DNA from: Halobacterium hubeiense
GTDB taxonomy: Archaea; Halobacteriota; Halobacteria; Halobacteriales; Halobacteriaceae
DNA length: 64,000 nt
NCBI RefSeq assembly: GCF_001488575.1
Contig: NZ_LN831302.1
Coordinates: 186,001-250,000, forward strand
Direction: 5' to 3'
Shown here: positions 35,718-44,452 of the stretch, one piece after another
Layout: the number at the start of each line of letters is the position of its first letter
How positions within the stretch are numbered: position 1 is the first letter of the stretch
The notes under the pieces: generated by a model
The model's input: the letters and a program-made list of their open reading frames with translations, nothing else
Database searches by the model: none
Told to the model about the DNA's origin: nothing
Made by a program: the position numbers and the translations under genes

Positions 35718-36400
35718 TTTGGGGCCGTCAGCCACGGCGTTCCCACGATAGGTTTGCACTCCGAGTGACCCATCGGCGGTAGTTCTTCCACATCGGACTC
35801 GGGCCGTTTCGGTGGCGAGAGCGCTTTTGCCTGCTACTCTTGGGCTGGCGTCTGCCTGAATGGACGCTCGAATCCAAACACTTAGAACGCGAGCGTCGCT
35901 ACAGTCTGTTGCCCCGCCTGCCCGACGACCGGCCGTGTGTCCTGTGACTGGCCTGTCGCGCTCACGCGGCCTCCGGGTGGGCGGTGGCTCCCATCACCAG
36001 GCTGATGGGTGTTCGCCCTCCATCCCCAGCAGGCGCCGCCTGGTGTGCCGCTACGCTGCGGGCGAACACCTATCGCTACGCTCCGGAACAGCCGTGCCGC
36101 TTCGGTCCGGTGTCTGCTGACCGAGGCCACGGCTGTCGCTGGCCAGACCGACGGTGCGTCCGAGTGCGTCGTCGCAGACAACTCGACGTATCCTTTGCCG
36201 TCCGGCCGGCAACCACCGGCTTCGCTCACGCGGTAGCGATACGCTTCGCTACATCTTCGACGAAGTCGATATTGTCGCTGGCTGCATCGAACGTTGCGAG
36301 CAACACTCCACTGGCTAGCTCTGTAGTGGTTTCCACGTGCGTGGCGTCTTCGCCAACAAAAACATAGTTTCAATGTGCAGCAGCCTCAACTAGGCCGCTA
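35718..36400. other. Intergenic region with one coding-like relic
   Basis: Most of the 680 bp has no coding signal. On the reverse strand about 36223-36375 reads YVFVGEDATHVETTTELASG and VLLATFDAASDNIDFVEDVA, then a TGA stop, with haloarchaeal composition but no in-frame start (a stop lies just upstream). It may be the end of a lost gene of unknown family. Confidence 0.35.
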
Positions 36401-38035
36401 ATGAACCGCTCCCGTCGCTTCGGTGCGCTTTTCGTCAGTCTTCTCTGCGTCGCTGCCATCGCAGTCCCAGCCGTTAGCGCGTCCATTTCGGAGCCGGAGA
36501 CTGTCGCTGAACCGGCCGCCGACGACACACACAGCTACAGCCAGCAGGCAGCCGCTCCGAACATCTCAGTCACGGTCGGGGACACACTCCTCCCTGCCGG
36601 CGAGACGATCACTACGACGAACGACCCGACGCTGACCCTGGCTATCGCCGCTGACGCAACGATCGAGATTATCTCCGTCCGTGTCGACGACGAAACCCGC
36701 CGTTCGTACGTCCCTAATTCGAGCACGTTCTCCGAGACGACGACGCTCGACCTTGACGCTGGAACTCACCAACTCTCGGTCGTTGTTCGGACAACCGAGG
36801 GAACGACCACGTATGACGCGACCGTCATCGAGGATTCGGGGGCCCCACTGATGACATTCGAATCACCGATCTCCGCTGGATTCGTCGGGCCGAATGGAAC
36901 ATACGAGCAACTTAACGACACGTACACACTGAACAAATCAAGCGTCGAGCTTCGGGGGCGCATCCACGACCAGTCGAACGTCGAGCAGGTCATCATCGAA
37001 CACGAGTACCGCTATCAGTACGGCAACGAACCCCGGGACACGGACACCCGAATTGAGATCACGGAGCCCAATCAGACGATCTCACGCACCCTCCGCCTCG
37101 GGCCGACACAACCCGATGTCGGTAGCGGCGTGAACACGCTCAACATCGAGCTCCGCGACGAGTTCGGTCACATTCGCGAATACGAGACCACGCTTCGCGT
37201 CGAGGACTCGGACCCCCCGAATATCAGCGTCCTCGAACAGTATCCTGTCGCGACGCGTTCGGCCGTCCGCATTGACGCAGAGGCAACTGACCGCGTCGGA
37301 CTGGCATCCGTCGGCCTCCGCATCGGCCCGGCCAACGGATCGGGCCAGCAGTATCTCTACACCGAGCGCCAGCCGACCAAACAGGCAATCAGCAAAGTCA
37401 TCTCCCCGACTGTCGACGTCTTTGATGGGACACGCAACATCACGCTCGTTGCGACCGACCAGGCCGGTCAGACAACAACCAGAGAACTATCGGTTAACTA
37501 CACGGAGCTCGTCACGCCCAAAATCCAGTTCAACCGCTCGCTGTCCGGCTCAGTCGACGAGCGCACGGTCCAGGCAGCCGGCACGGTTTCTGACGGCCAG
37601 ATCACTCGTGTTCGGGTTGAAACACTCTCCCCGGATGGGGAGACGATCGATATTAACTCCGTCTACAGCGGCGGTGTCACTGAAAACCTCACCTTCAGAG
37701 AGCGCCTCGACGCCGGGAGCTATCCCGCTGCGGTCCGCGTCCGTGTTCTCGACGTGACGGGAACCGAACACATCCAGCGGCTCGAGCTGTCTCAGTCTGA
37801 GCCCGCTGACCCTCTGACTCGCTCCACCGAACAGTCCGCCGACCGTAGCACGGATTCGCCGAGCGGTACCACGCTGGGCGCCGTCGAATCCAGTGACCCG
37901 ATCCAGCCGAGCAGCTCGACCCAGTCTTCGTTGCTTGGCGGCCTGCTCTCGTTCATCGGTCAGCATGCGCTCGCTATCGGAGCGCTCACCGCGGTCGGTA
38001 TCGGTGGCGCAGTCTACCAACAACGCCGCGGCTAA
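36401..38035 (+). CDS. Secreted, membrane-anchored surface protein, 544 aa
   Basis: The N-terminal signal is RFGALFVSLLCVAAIAVPAV (cleavage near SAS, about residue 28). The exterior part is made of immunoglobulin-like beta domains (GDTLLPAGETITTTNDPTLT, VRVDDETRRSYVPNSSTFSE, LNIELRDEFGHIREYETTLR). It carries many N-x-S/T sequons, so N-glycosylation is likely. A Ser/Thr-rich stretch (about 470-515) precedes a C-terminal helix (HALAIGALTAVGIGGAVYQQ) and RRG. No PGF motif. ATG at 36401. I do not know the family; the architecture is that of a surface or adhesin-like protein. It is alone, 680 bp from the ABC operon. Confidence 0.75.
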   Translation: MNRSRRFGALFVSLLCVAAIAVPAVSASISEPETVAEPAADDTHSYSQQAAAPNISVTVGDTLLPAGETITTTNDPTLTLAIAADATIEIISVRVDDETRRSYVPNSSTFSETTTLDLDAGTHQLSVVVRTTEGTTTYDATVIEDSGAPLMTFESPISAGFVGPNGTYEQLNDTYTLNKSSVELRGRIHDQSNVEQVIIEHEYRYQYGNEPRDTDTRIEITEPNQTISRTLRLGPTQPDVGSGVNTLNIELRDEFGHIREYETTLRVEDSDPPNISVLEQYPVATRSAVRIDAEATDRVGLASVGLRIGPANGSGQQYLYTERQPTKQAISKVISPTVDVFDGTRNITLVATDQAGQTTTRELSVNYTELVTPKIQFNRSLSGSVDERTVQAAGTVSDGQITRVRVETLSPDGETIDINSVYSGGVTENLTFRERLDAGSYPAAVRVRVLDVTGTEHIQRLELSQSEPADPLTRSTEQSADRSTDSPSGTTLGAVESSDPIQPSSSTQSSLLGGLLSFIGQHALAIGALTAVGIGGAVYQQRRG

Positions 38036-38246
38036 CGAGGTCGTTGGTAGCGCTCTCGCTCTCATCCACGCGGAGCCATACCCGCCAGTTCCCGACGTGA
38101 CATCGGCCACCACAGCAACAGCCACGGCACGTGGCCGCACGCTTCTCGGGCGAGACACTCTACTAGGTAGTCACGAGGCCAACGCTCCGGATCGCCGCCT
38201 AATCGAAAGTACAAGCTCTTTTCTCCCCGGCGCCTCGACTGCACGT

Positions 38247-38960
38247 ATGCGTCGTCGTCCACTCCTTACTGTCGCAGTACTCGGTATGCTACTGTTCGCC
38301 GGTTGCGCCGGCCTGGGTAACTCACCCGCAACGACATCCGAGTATCCGGAAACCGTGTCGATTACTGATGACCGGATTGACCGCCACGCGGCTGCGTTGA
38401 ACGACACGAGCTTCACGTCCGTCGTTGCGATCACACAGGCTGGCGAGACTTCCTCTCGCATCGAATATCGGATCGACCCCGACGCCCAGCGGTATCTCCA
38501 GCATTCGATGAACTCGTTCGCTAACACGACCGTGTACACGGACCGGACCCGGACCCAACAGCGGTTCCAGTACGGCAATCAAACGCGTGTTACACAGTCT
38601 GACCAGGCTGTCAACGTCACGTCCGCACGTCGCGGCGTGCAACCGATCGCCACGTACGTGTCGCCAAATGCCACGTTCGAACGCAACGGAACCCACACGT
38701 TTGACGGCGATGAGGTGATGGCGTATGAGACCGCGGGCACCGACGCACTTCGGCACTCGTTCCGTAACTCGACGGGTGCAAACACCACGGTTACGGACTT
38801 TTCGGGTACCGTTGCCGTTGACGACCGCGGCCGAATTCGTCAGTTTACTGGCGAATTCGAGTACACGCAGGGCGAACAGACGATGCAAACGACGCTCACT
38901 GCGACCGTTCGCCAGCTCAACGACACCGATATCGAAGAACCCGACTGGATATCGAAGTGA
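38247..38960 (+). CDS. Haloarchaeal lipoprotein (DUF7537/LolA-like), 237 aa
   Basis: The protein starts MRRRPLLTVAVLGMLLFAG with Cys next, a Sec-type lipobox (L-F-A-G-C at about residue 20). The mature part has the pattern of haloarchaeal LolA-like lipoproteins: RHAAALNDTSFTSVVAITQA, DPDAQRYLQHSMNSF, TDRTRTQQRFQYGNQTRVTQ and a final domain with VDDRGRIRQFTGEFEYTQGE. Such proteins may carry lipids or small ligands at the cell surface. ATG at 38247 is chosen to place the signal; an open frame upstream (37893) overlaps the previous gene. A TATA-like AAAGTACAAGC lies about 38 nt upstream. Confidence 0.75.
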   Translation: MRRRPLLTVAVLGMLLFAGCAGLGNSPATTSEYPETVSITDDRIDRHAAALNDTSFTSVVAITQAGETSSRIEYRIDPDAQRYLQHSMNSFANTTVYTDRTRTQQRFQYGNQTRVTQSDQAVNVTSARRGVQPIATYVSPNATFERNGTHTFDGDEVMAYETAGTDALRHSFRNSTGANTTVTDFSGTVAVDDRGRIRQFTGEFEYTQGEQTMQTTLTATVRQLNDTDIEEPDWISK

Positions 38961-38971
38961 ACTACCCTACC

Positions 38972-39440
38972 CTACTCACTCGCCGCTGACGCGGCTCGTT
39001 CCTTGAAGATAGGGCTTCCTGCTTCAACGACGCGCTTTGCAGACACCGAACGGGTGTCCATAGGGAGCGCAGTCTCCACAGGCGTTCGTTCGGAGTGTCC
39101 CACCCCTACATCTTGTAGACCCCGAGAAAGAATGTTCCATGCCGCGTTCGCATCCCTGTCCGCCTCAAACCCACAGTCCGGACACGAGTGTTCACGGCCC
39201 CACAACGGCTTCTCCGTCGAGACGCCGCACGCCGCGCACTTCTTGGTCGTCCCTCTCGAATCAACTGCGACGAAGTGCGTCCCTTCGCGTTCGCACTTGT
39301 ACTCAAGTAACGAGAGGAACGTTCGCCACGCAGCAGACGCGGTGTTGCGGCTGTTCGACGGCGATTCTATCATTTCTTTGACGTTCAGGTCTTCGACCGC
39401 CACGAGGTCGTACTCCCGGGACTTTCGCCTCGTATCTCCG
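38972..39440 (-). pseudogene. tnpB: 3' fragment of a tnpB gene
   Basis: The reverse strand reads REYDLVAVEDLNVKEMIES (RuvC-II with Glu), then TTKKCAACGVSTEKPLWGRE and HSCPDCGFEADRDANAAWNI (zinc ribbon and last Asp). The first half of the protein, including RuvC-I, is missing, and sequence upstream of 39440 is not coding. It belongs to a different tnpB subgroup from the four full-length copies here. The right-end hairpin is not obvious. Confidence 0.8.
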
Positions 39441-39481
39441 TCATCGTGGTGAGTTGGCCTCGCCGTCGTCGGTGGGTTGTT

Positions 39482-40576
39482 TCACTGACCGGTGGTTCGC
39501 AGGGCTTCGATCCGTGGTGCGTCCCGGACCCCTGCGAACACCACGAGGACGCCCAGGCTATCGCTGTTCGGCAGCGGATTGTCGCCGGTGCGGAGCTGCA
39601 CCGACCCGATCTCCTCGGCTAGCCAGCTTTGCCCGTCCGAGATCGCTGACTGATGCAGCCATGCCGGTGGCCCGGCGACGATTAGCAATGCGCTTGCTGC
39701 TCCATCCAGCGGGCAGTCGAAGGTTAAGCGTCCCCGCGTCGCCCGCCGAAGCGTGGTTTCGACGCCCTTGATCGCTGTAATCTCGTCGACGGCCCCGTCA
39801 GCCGACCCGACGAGGCCACGAATGCGGTCGAGCATCGACTCCAGACCGGACTGTTGCTCGCTCTGCAGGCGCTGTTCGGCGTACCCGATCGTCGCTAATC
39901 CGCCTTCGTTCAGTGTGGCGATGATCTCGCTGGCATCGACGACGCGCTGACCCACAGTATCGGCGGCTGCAACTTCACCAGCGCTGAAGAGGGCGCCGAG
40001 TCGCTCCACAAGCACCTGATTTAGCTCTCCAGCGACAGCTGTGATGTCGTCGTCCGGATCGAGCCACACGTCGTTGTCAAAGACGATCTGTGCGTCGACC
40101 GCGCTGTCGACTGCTTGGAGCGCCCGTGCCGGGTTCTTATCGGGAATCGCCTCATGGGACGCAGGGAGGATGGTGACCGCATAGATGGGGTGGTCGTACA
40201 GCTCCTGAAGTGCACCCGCGAGTTTGGCGGTGACGCCAGCGCCGGTGCCACCGCCAAGCGATGCAATGAGCACGGTCGCGGCGGCCTCGGAACTGACGGC
40301 GTCTTCGGCGGCGCGTCGGCTTTCGAGACGGTCGGCTTCGAATGCCGCTGTAGCGCGCTCTGGATCGCCGTCCGCCCCGCTCCCACCGGTTTTGACTTGG
40401 CCGAACAGCTGCCGTGCGTCCTCGGGGACGGTATTGAGGTTGGCGAGAGCCGCTTGATCGGTGTCTAAGGCACATACACCGTCGAGATACGACACGTCTC
40501 GCGAGTCGTCATCTTCGAGGAGGGCGTCGACGATGCGTCCGCCTGCACCGCCGACACCGATGGCTGCGACGCGCAT
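39482..40576 (-). CDS. Tubulin/FtsZ superfamily GTPase (CetZ-like), 364 aa
   Basis: The N-terminal nucleotide-binding segment is MRVAAIGVGGAGGRIVDALL. The tubulin signature SLGGGTGAGV is at about residues 106-115, followed by KLAGALQELYDHPIYAVTIL. A conserved NExxxx-like helix region (NPARALQAVDSAVDAQIVFD, where FtsZ/CetZ bind the base) is present. Length fits CetZ and archaeal FtsZ3-like proteins, which control cell shape in haloarchaea. ATG at 40576 is taken as start because it begins directly with the GTPase core; the longer frame adds a weak tail. It is divergent from the surface protein at 40708 and lies within the cell-envelope cluster, which suits a shape-related role. Confidence 0.8.
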   Translation of the reverse strand: MRVAAIGVGGAGGRIVDALLEDDDSRDVSYLDGVCALDTDQAALANLNTVPEDARQLFGQVKTGGSGADGDPERATAAFEADRLESRRAAEDAVSSEAAATVLIASLGGGTGAGVTAKLAGALQELYDHPIYAVTILPASHEAIPDKNPARALQAVDSAVDAQIVFDNDVWLDPDDDITAVAGELNQVLVERLGALFSAGEVAAADTVGQRVVDASEIIATLNEGGLATIGYAEQRLQSEQQSGLESMLDRIRGLVGSADGAVDEITAIKGVETTLRRATRGRLTFDCPLDGAASALLIVAGPPAWLHQSAISDGQSWLAEEIGSVQLRTGDNPLPNSDSLGVLVVFAGVRDAPRIEALRTTGQ

Positions 40577-40659
40577 AGATGGTGTTTCGCGCGAGCGCGT
40601 AAACAGTTGACTCCCCGGTGTTCCCGTACTCATCTCTTATGGTGTCACCCCCGCACTGA

Positions 40660-40708
40660 TTAGGCCGACCTAAAACAAAGCGCTTATACTGTTTTAGGCA
40701 AGCCTAAA
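40660..40708 (+). promoter_or_regulatory. Two DtxR-type palindromes flanking a TATA box
   Basis: TTAGGC-CG-ACCTAA (40660-40673) and TTTAGGC-AA-GCCTAAA (40693-40708) lie on either side of CTTATACT (40683-40690). The second is a perfect inverted repeat that ends on the start codon. Centres are about 34 bp apart. TTAGGC-like palindromes are the targets of metal-dependent DtxR/Idr/SirR regulators. Confidence 0.6.
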
Positions 40709-41946
40709 TGATGATGTTGGACCTCAGCATTCCACCGTCACGAAACGCATACTCGGTGATCGTGGTTGCGCTTCTCTGCACCTCGTTGGCCGTTGGCACG
40801 GGAGCCGCTGCCGGAAGCTCGGACCTCTTCGTCACGATTTCGGACACCACCATCTCCGATGATGAACCTGAGACCGGCGACACAATTACGATCACGCCCA
40901 CGATTCACCACTCGAGCGCGAGTGAAGGCGGGTTTCGAATCACCGAGGTGGTGGTAACCGCATCGACTGGCGAGACGCTCTCGAGTGTCGACAACCTCGG
41001 CACGATCGGGGCTGACGAGTCGATCGATGTGCCGCTTCGGGCGACATTCGATACAGCCGGCGAAAAACACCTGACGATCACCGTTCGTGGTGTTCAAACA
41101 AACTCCAGCGGCGCCGTCGAAGTGATCGACACTATCGACTACCCGGTTTACGTGAGTGTCTCCGAGCCAACGAGCGACGACCCAGAGCCTGCACCCCAGC
41201 TCGACATCGACGCCGATACTGCCGTTGCTAACACAGCCGTCCCGGTCAACGTCACCGTTTCGAACGGCCGCGAATCTGACCTCTCGGACCTATCTGTCCG
41301 GCTGAACGCCGTTAACCAGTCGCTTGACACGGAGACGCGGTTGAAGCCGACCCTTGCAGCCGGGAACCTGACGACGTTCTCCTTCGAAATTCAGCCAGCT
41401 GCGGCCGGTAACCTCACACTCCGAGCGGTCCTCGACGCCGAGGAAGAGACAGTTGAGACCACCCGCTCGATCCCCGTGCGGGAACTCCGCTCGGAAATCG
41501 CCGTGGATGCGACAGTTCTTACGCAAAACGACTCCCGCTACCTGCAATACCGAGTCACCAACCTGGGGAACGCACCCGCACACGACGTCACGATCGTCGG
41601 CCAAGCGGGTGAGACACAGCTCCCCGCTGCCGGTATCGGTACTGTTGCCCCTGCCACGTCGCAGACCGCGCTCATCCCCGCGGATGTTCCACCAAACACG
41701 TCGGTCACTCTCCAGAGTAGTTACACGGTCGGCACCGAAACGAACCAGCACAGCCGCACTATCGACAGCGTGTCGGCTGTGAACGCGCAAACCGCAGACG
41801 ACGGTGGAGTTCAGGCAGCACAACAGTTCCCGCTCATCGGCGGTCTCGCCGGCGGTTTCCCCGGTTCACTCGTCGGATTCGTCCTCTTTAGTGCCTGCGT
41901 TGGCGTTGGCTGGGTTGGCTATCGCCGCTTCCGGACCGCCGACTGA
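40708..41946 (+). CDS. Secreted CARDB-like membrane-anchored protein, 412 aa
   Basis: Three ATGs in a row (40708, 40711, 40714) precede the signal peptide (YSVIVVALLCTSLAVGTGAA). The exterior has CARDB-like repeats (EPETGDTITITPTIHHSSAS, DADTAVANTAVPVNVTVSNG). A C-terminal helix (GSLVGFVLFSACVGVGWVGY) ends in RRFRTAD. The N-terminal domain is like that of the ABC-linked protein at 32741 (compare SVDNLGTIGADESIDVPL with TADNLGRLGAGDSTEVPL). The promoter carries two DtxR-type palindromes, the second overlapping the start codon, so metal-dependent repression is probable. The third ATG is perhaps the true start, as it puts the TATA box about 28 nt upstream. Confidence 0.78.
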   Translation: MMMLDLSIPPSRNAYSVIVVALLCTSLAVGTGAAAGSSDLFVTISDTTISDDEPETGDTITITPTIHHSSASEGGFRITEVVVTASTGETLSSVDNLGTIGADESIDVPLRATFDTAGEKHLTITVRGVQTNSSGAVEVIDTIDYPVYVSVSEPTSDDPEPAPQLDIDADTAVANTAVPVNVTVSNGRESDLSDLSVRLNAVNQSLDTETRLKPTLAAGNLTTFSFEIQPAAAGNLTLRAVLDAEEETVETTRSIPVRELRSEIAVDATVLTQNDSRYLQYRVTNLGNAPAHDVTIVGQAGETQLPAAGIGTVAPATSQTALIPADVPPNTSVTLQSSYTVGTETNQHSRTIDSVSAVNAQTADDGGVQAAQQFPLIGGLAGGFPGSLVGFVLFSACVGVGWVGYRRFRTAD

Positions 41947-42033
41947 TTGCGGGCAGCTGTTACTGCTCGGCGCTGTTCCACGCTGCAAGCTATAAACCAC
42001 GATTTTTAGCCGTCTCGCTCCCGAAGCGACGTT

Positions 42034-42795
42034 ATGGACGACACCACCCTGACGGAGTCGCTCAAGGAGCTGGGATTATCGACGTACGCCGCGGAAACCT
42101 TCCTCGGATTACAGCGGGTTGGCCCTGCAACGGCCAGCGACATCGCCGCCATTACTGATGTTCCGCGTTCGCAGGTGTACGGGGCAGCCGATGAGTTAGA
42201 AGAGCTTGGATTGGTGAACGTTCAATCCTCGAACCCCAAAGAGTTCCGGGCTGTCTCCCCGAGTACAGCCGGTGAACTGCTACGCTCTCGGATTGCTCAA
42301 CAGACGACGGAGATGGTGAGCCAACTAGAAGCGATTCGGGCGGCAGATGGTCGGCCTGAACAGGGGGAATCGGATTCAATCTGGCGGGTGCAAGGACTGC
42401 AGAACACCAATCAGAAGGCTATTGACTTCCTCGAATCCGCGGACAGCCGAGTGCATTACTACGTCACTGCTGCTGCGTTTCTCCCGAGCGCCGCGGTTGA
42501 CGCTCTTGAGGCGACCGCCACAGACGGCTGCACCGTCTCAGTATTTGCTCCGGCTGATACTGCCGTTGCTGAGCGTCGACCGGGACTGGTCGCGGACACG
42601 ATCGGTTTCGAGCATATTGATCCTCCGGCCGCGTTTGCGGACAACTGCACCCGGCTTCTGGTCGTCGATGACAGCGCAGTCCTGATCGGCGTCACAACGC
42701 CACAGGCCCCTCGCGAGGAGCTATGCTTCTGGAGTGCCGGTGAACAGGTCGCCCCGCCACTTGCAGCGGCTTTTCGCGCCGTGCTGCGTCAGTAG
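42034..42795 (+). CDS. TrmB-family transcriptional regulator, 253 aa
   Basis: The N-terminus is the typical TrmB winged helix: LTESLKELGLSTYAAETFLG, LQRVGPATASDIAAITDVPR, SQVYGAADELEELGLV. A helical linker (about 75-110) and a phospholipase-D-like effector domain follow (VHYYVTAAAFLPSAAVDALE, RLLVVDDSAVLIGVTTPQAP). TrmB proteins usually sense sugars or metabolites; the ligand here is not evident. ATG at 42034 has an AT-rich region about 25-40 nt upstream. It follows the DtxR-controlled surface gene but with its own promoter. Confidence 0.88.
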   Translation: MDDTTLTESLKELGLSTYAAETFLGLQRVGPATASDIAAITDVPRSQVYGAADELEELGLVNVQSSNPKEFRAVSPSTAGELLRSRIAQQTTEMVSQLEAIRAADGRPEQGESDSIWRVQGLQNTNQKAIDFLESADSRVHYYVTAAAFLPSAAVDALEATATDGCTVSVFAPADTAVAERRPGLVADTIGFEHIDPPAAFADNCTRLLVVDDSAVLIGVTTPQAPREELCFWSAGEQVAPPLAAAFRAVLRQ

Positions 42796-43085
42796 TGGGC
42801 CATCGCACACGTAGGGTCGGCGGGCGCTAATCTCGGAATCGACCACACCCACCACGAGTTGAGTCTGTAGCGGGCCCTCTCCCGGTGCGTGAGCATACCG
42901 TGACCGGGGCTGGTCTCGGCAGGAGAAGCCCCCGATCGATGACGTCAATGTCTCATCGGCTGCCCGAACACGCGTACTGTCGGCCCCTTGAATGGGGGCG
43001 AGCAGCCGTCTAGGTGTCCGAACGGCGGCCTGAATTCCCTGTCTCCAGTCTGACCGGGCGAGCGGTTAGGTAAAGGACAGCGTGA

Positions 43086-43256
43086 TCAGGGGAGCTGTCG
43101 CCACTTCGTTCCGCACTCCGGGCAGGCTCGAACTGTGCCAACCTCGTCGGGCTCGTTCTTCGTGACCAACTGTTCCTCGCACTCCACACATTCCAAGCGC
43201 TCGTACATGTCTTTCGAAATTTCACCCTCGCGAAGGGCCCGTCGAACGGAATCCAT
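43086..43256 (-). CDS. Small zinc-finger protein of the HVO_0758 type, 56 aa
   Basis: From ATG 43256 the protein reads MDSVRRALREGEISKDMYER, then LECVECEEQLVTKNEPDEVG and ACPECGTKWRQLP. Two C-x-x-C pairs and an R-V/A-C-P-x-C-G ending match a family of about 56-residue haloarchaeal zinc-finger proteins (HVO_0758 in Haloferax, as I recall it). The upstream extension of the frame to 43298 is not needed. Between the TrmB gene and this one (42796-43085) I see nothing. Downstream of its promoter is a relic IS hairpin. Confidence 0.8.
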   Translation of the reverse strand: MDSVRRALREGEISKDMYERLECVECEEQLVTKNEPDEVGTVRACPECGTKWRQLP

Positions 43257-43310
43257 ACATCCGACTCCGCGCTCGCGGGGAAAAACTCTGCTGGTCATCT
43301 TTGCGGTAGC

Positions 43311-43348
43311 GAGGAAACCCCGCCGCTTGCGGTGGGGAGGAATCGCAG
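43311..43348. mobile_element. Solitary IS end hairpin
   Basis: AAACCCCGCCGCTTGCGGTG and the following GGGAGG repeat the hairpin-plus-GGGAGGA pattern of the tnpB element ends, but without any reading frame nearby. Confidence 0.45.
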
Positions 43349-43407
43349 TGGTACCAGCGCGGAAGCTCCCCTCGTCATCGGTGGGCGGATATCAATCTGC
43401 CGGCGAC

Positions 43408-44031
43408 TCAGTTCACCAGAACCGTCTCCAGATAGGCGTGGATCGCCTCGCGGACCGGTTCCACGTCTGCGTTCGTCGTAACTCGTCGTGAGAAAATACC
43501 GTTCAAAAGCGTTGAGACAACCGCCGCCACGCGTTCCGCATCGACATCAGCGAACTGGCCACGGTCGATCCCCGCTTGAATGACGTCCGCAATGTGGTCC
43601 TGCTGGAGACGCGTAATCTCCGTAATCTTCTCTCGGTAGGCGTCATCGTGGGTTGCCCGTGCCCGAATCTGAATGAACACTCGGAGTGTCTCCTCCGATG
43701 GTGGCGAGAATCCTGCTAGCTCTCCCTCCATCTGTCGCCCAAATGCGACTTGATCGATGAAGCACTGTAGTTGCTGAAGAGAGTCACCATCTTCCTGTTG
43801 AACCATTCGGTATTTCATTTCCTCGATGACGTAATCAACGAGTGCGAGCAGGAGACTGTCTTTATCTGAATAGTGGTGGTAGACAGACGCTTTTTGGAGT
43901 CCCACTTCGTCGGCGATACGGCTCATTGACAGACCACTGTAGCCGTGTTCTTGGAGAACAAGAAAGGCTGCTCGGAGGATCTCCTCACGAGTGTCTTCGG
44001 GGGGTCCTTCGAAAGGGCTATCTATATCCAT
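43408..44031 (-). CDS. TetR-family repressor, 207 aa
   Basis: The N-terminal HTH is typical: TREEILRAAFLVLQEHGYSG, LSMSRIADEVGLQKASVYHH, YSDKDSLLLALVDYVIEEMK. The remaining helices form a ligand-binding domain (VAFGRQMEGELAGFSPPSEE, VAAVVSTLLNGIF). TetR proteins control exporters in response to a compound. The gene is divergent from the operon of COG1361-like and RND genes at 44453-48388, which is therefore its likely target. ATG at 44031. The 420-bp spacer contains a TetR-type inverted repeat. Confidence 0.9.
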   Translation of the reverse strand: MDIDSPFEGPPEDTREEILRAAFLVLQEHGYSGLSMSRIADEVGLQKASVYHHYSDKDSLLLALVDYVIEEMKYRMVQQEDGDSLQQLQCFIDQVAFGRQMEGELAGFSPPSEETLRVFIQIRARATHDDAYREKITEITRLQQDHIADVIQAGIDRGQFADVDAERVAAVVSTLLNGIFSRRVTTNADVEPVREAIHAYLETVLVN

Positions 44032-44217
44032 AGTTGAATTCTGCGCTACGTAATCTTTGAACTTGCGGGTCTTGGTAGGTAAACCGGAACAATAATTTGC
44101 GCTTCGAACCGTTCACTCTTTAGTAATGTCGGTGAGGGCTGGCTTGAGGTGTTGATTTCGATGTCTATACTATTTAATACAGTGAACAGGTCTGTGTCAC
44201 CTCACTTAGGGCGTGCT

Positions 44218-44292
44218 TGACTAAACAGCTGAAAGATCATTTAGTTGCGGCCAAGAAAGGAAAGATTGAATACCTGCCGACCGTTCGGTAGG
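44218..44292 (+). promoter_or_regulatory. Candidate operators between TetR and the exporter operon
   Basis: An imperfect 20-bp inverted repeat (CCTGCCGA-CCGT-TCGGTAGG, 44273-44292) has the CCGA...TCGG half-sites common for TetR proteins. A second element at 44218-44232 (TGACTAAACAGCTGA) resembles the palindrome upstream of the second operon (48485-48498). The remainder of 44032-44452 holds no gene. Confidence 0.45.
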
Positions 44293-44417
44293 CACAAGTT
44301 GAGGAGCAAGAGAGGGCGTCCCGAGAAGTATGTACTGGGGATGAGCGTGCCCATACGTCATGGGTCATGCTATCGACAGATAGTGTGATATATGACTTAA
44401 ATTGAACGCTCATCAAT

Positions 44418-44427
44418 CAAAAAATAA
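44418..44427 (+). promoter_or_regulatory. TATA-like box of the first exporter operon
   Basis: CAAAAAATAA is centred about 30 nt before the ATG at 44453, implying a leaderless transcript. Confidence 0.45.
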
Positions 44428-44452
44428 CACACCGAAATACGCTAGTAACTAG

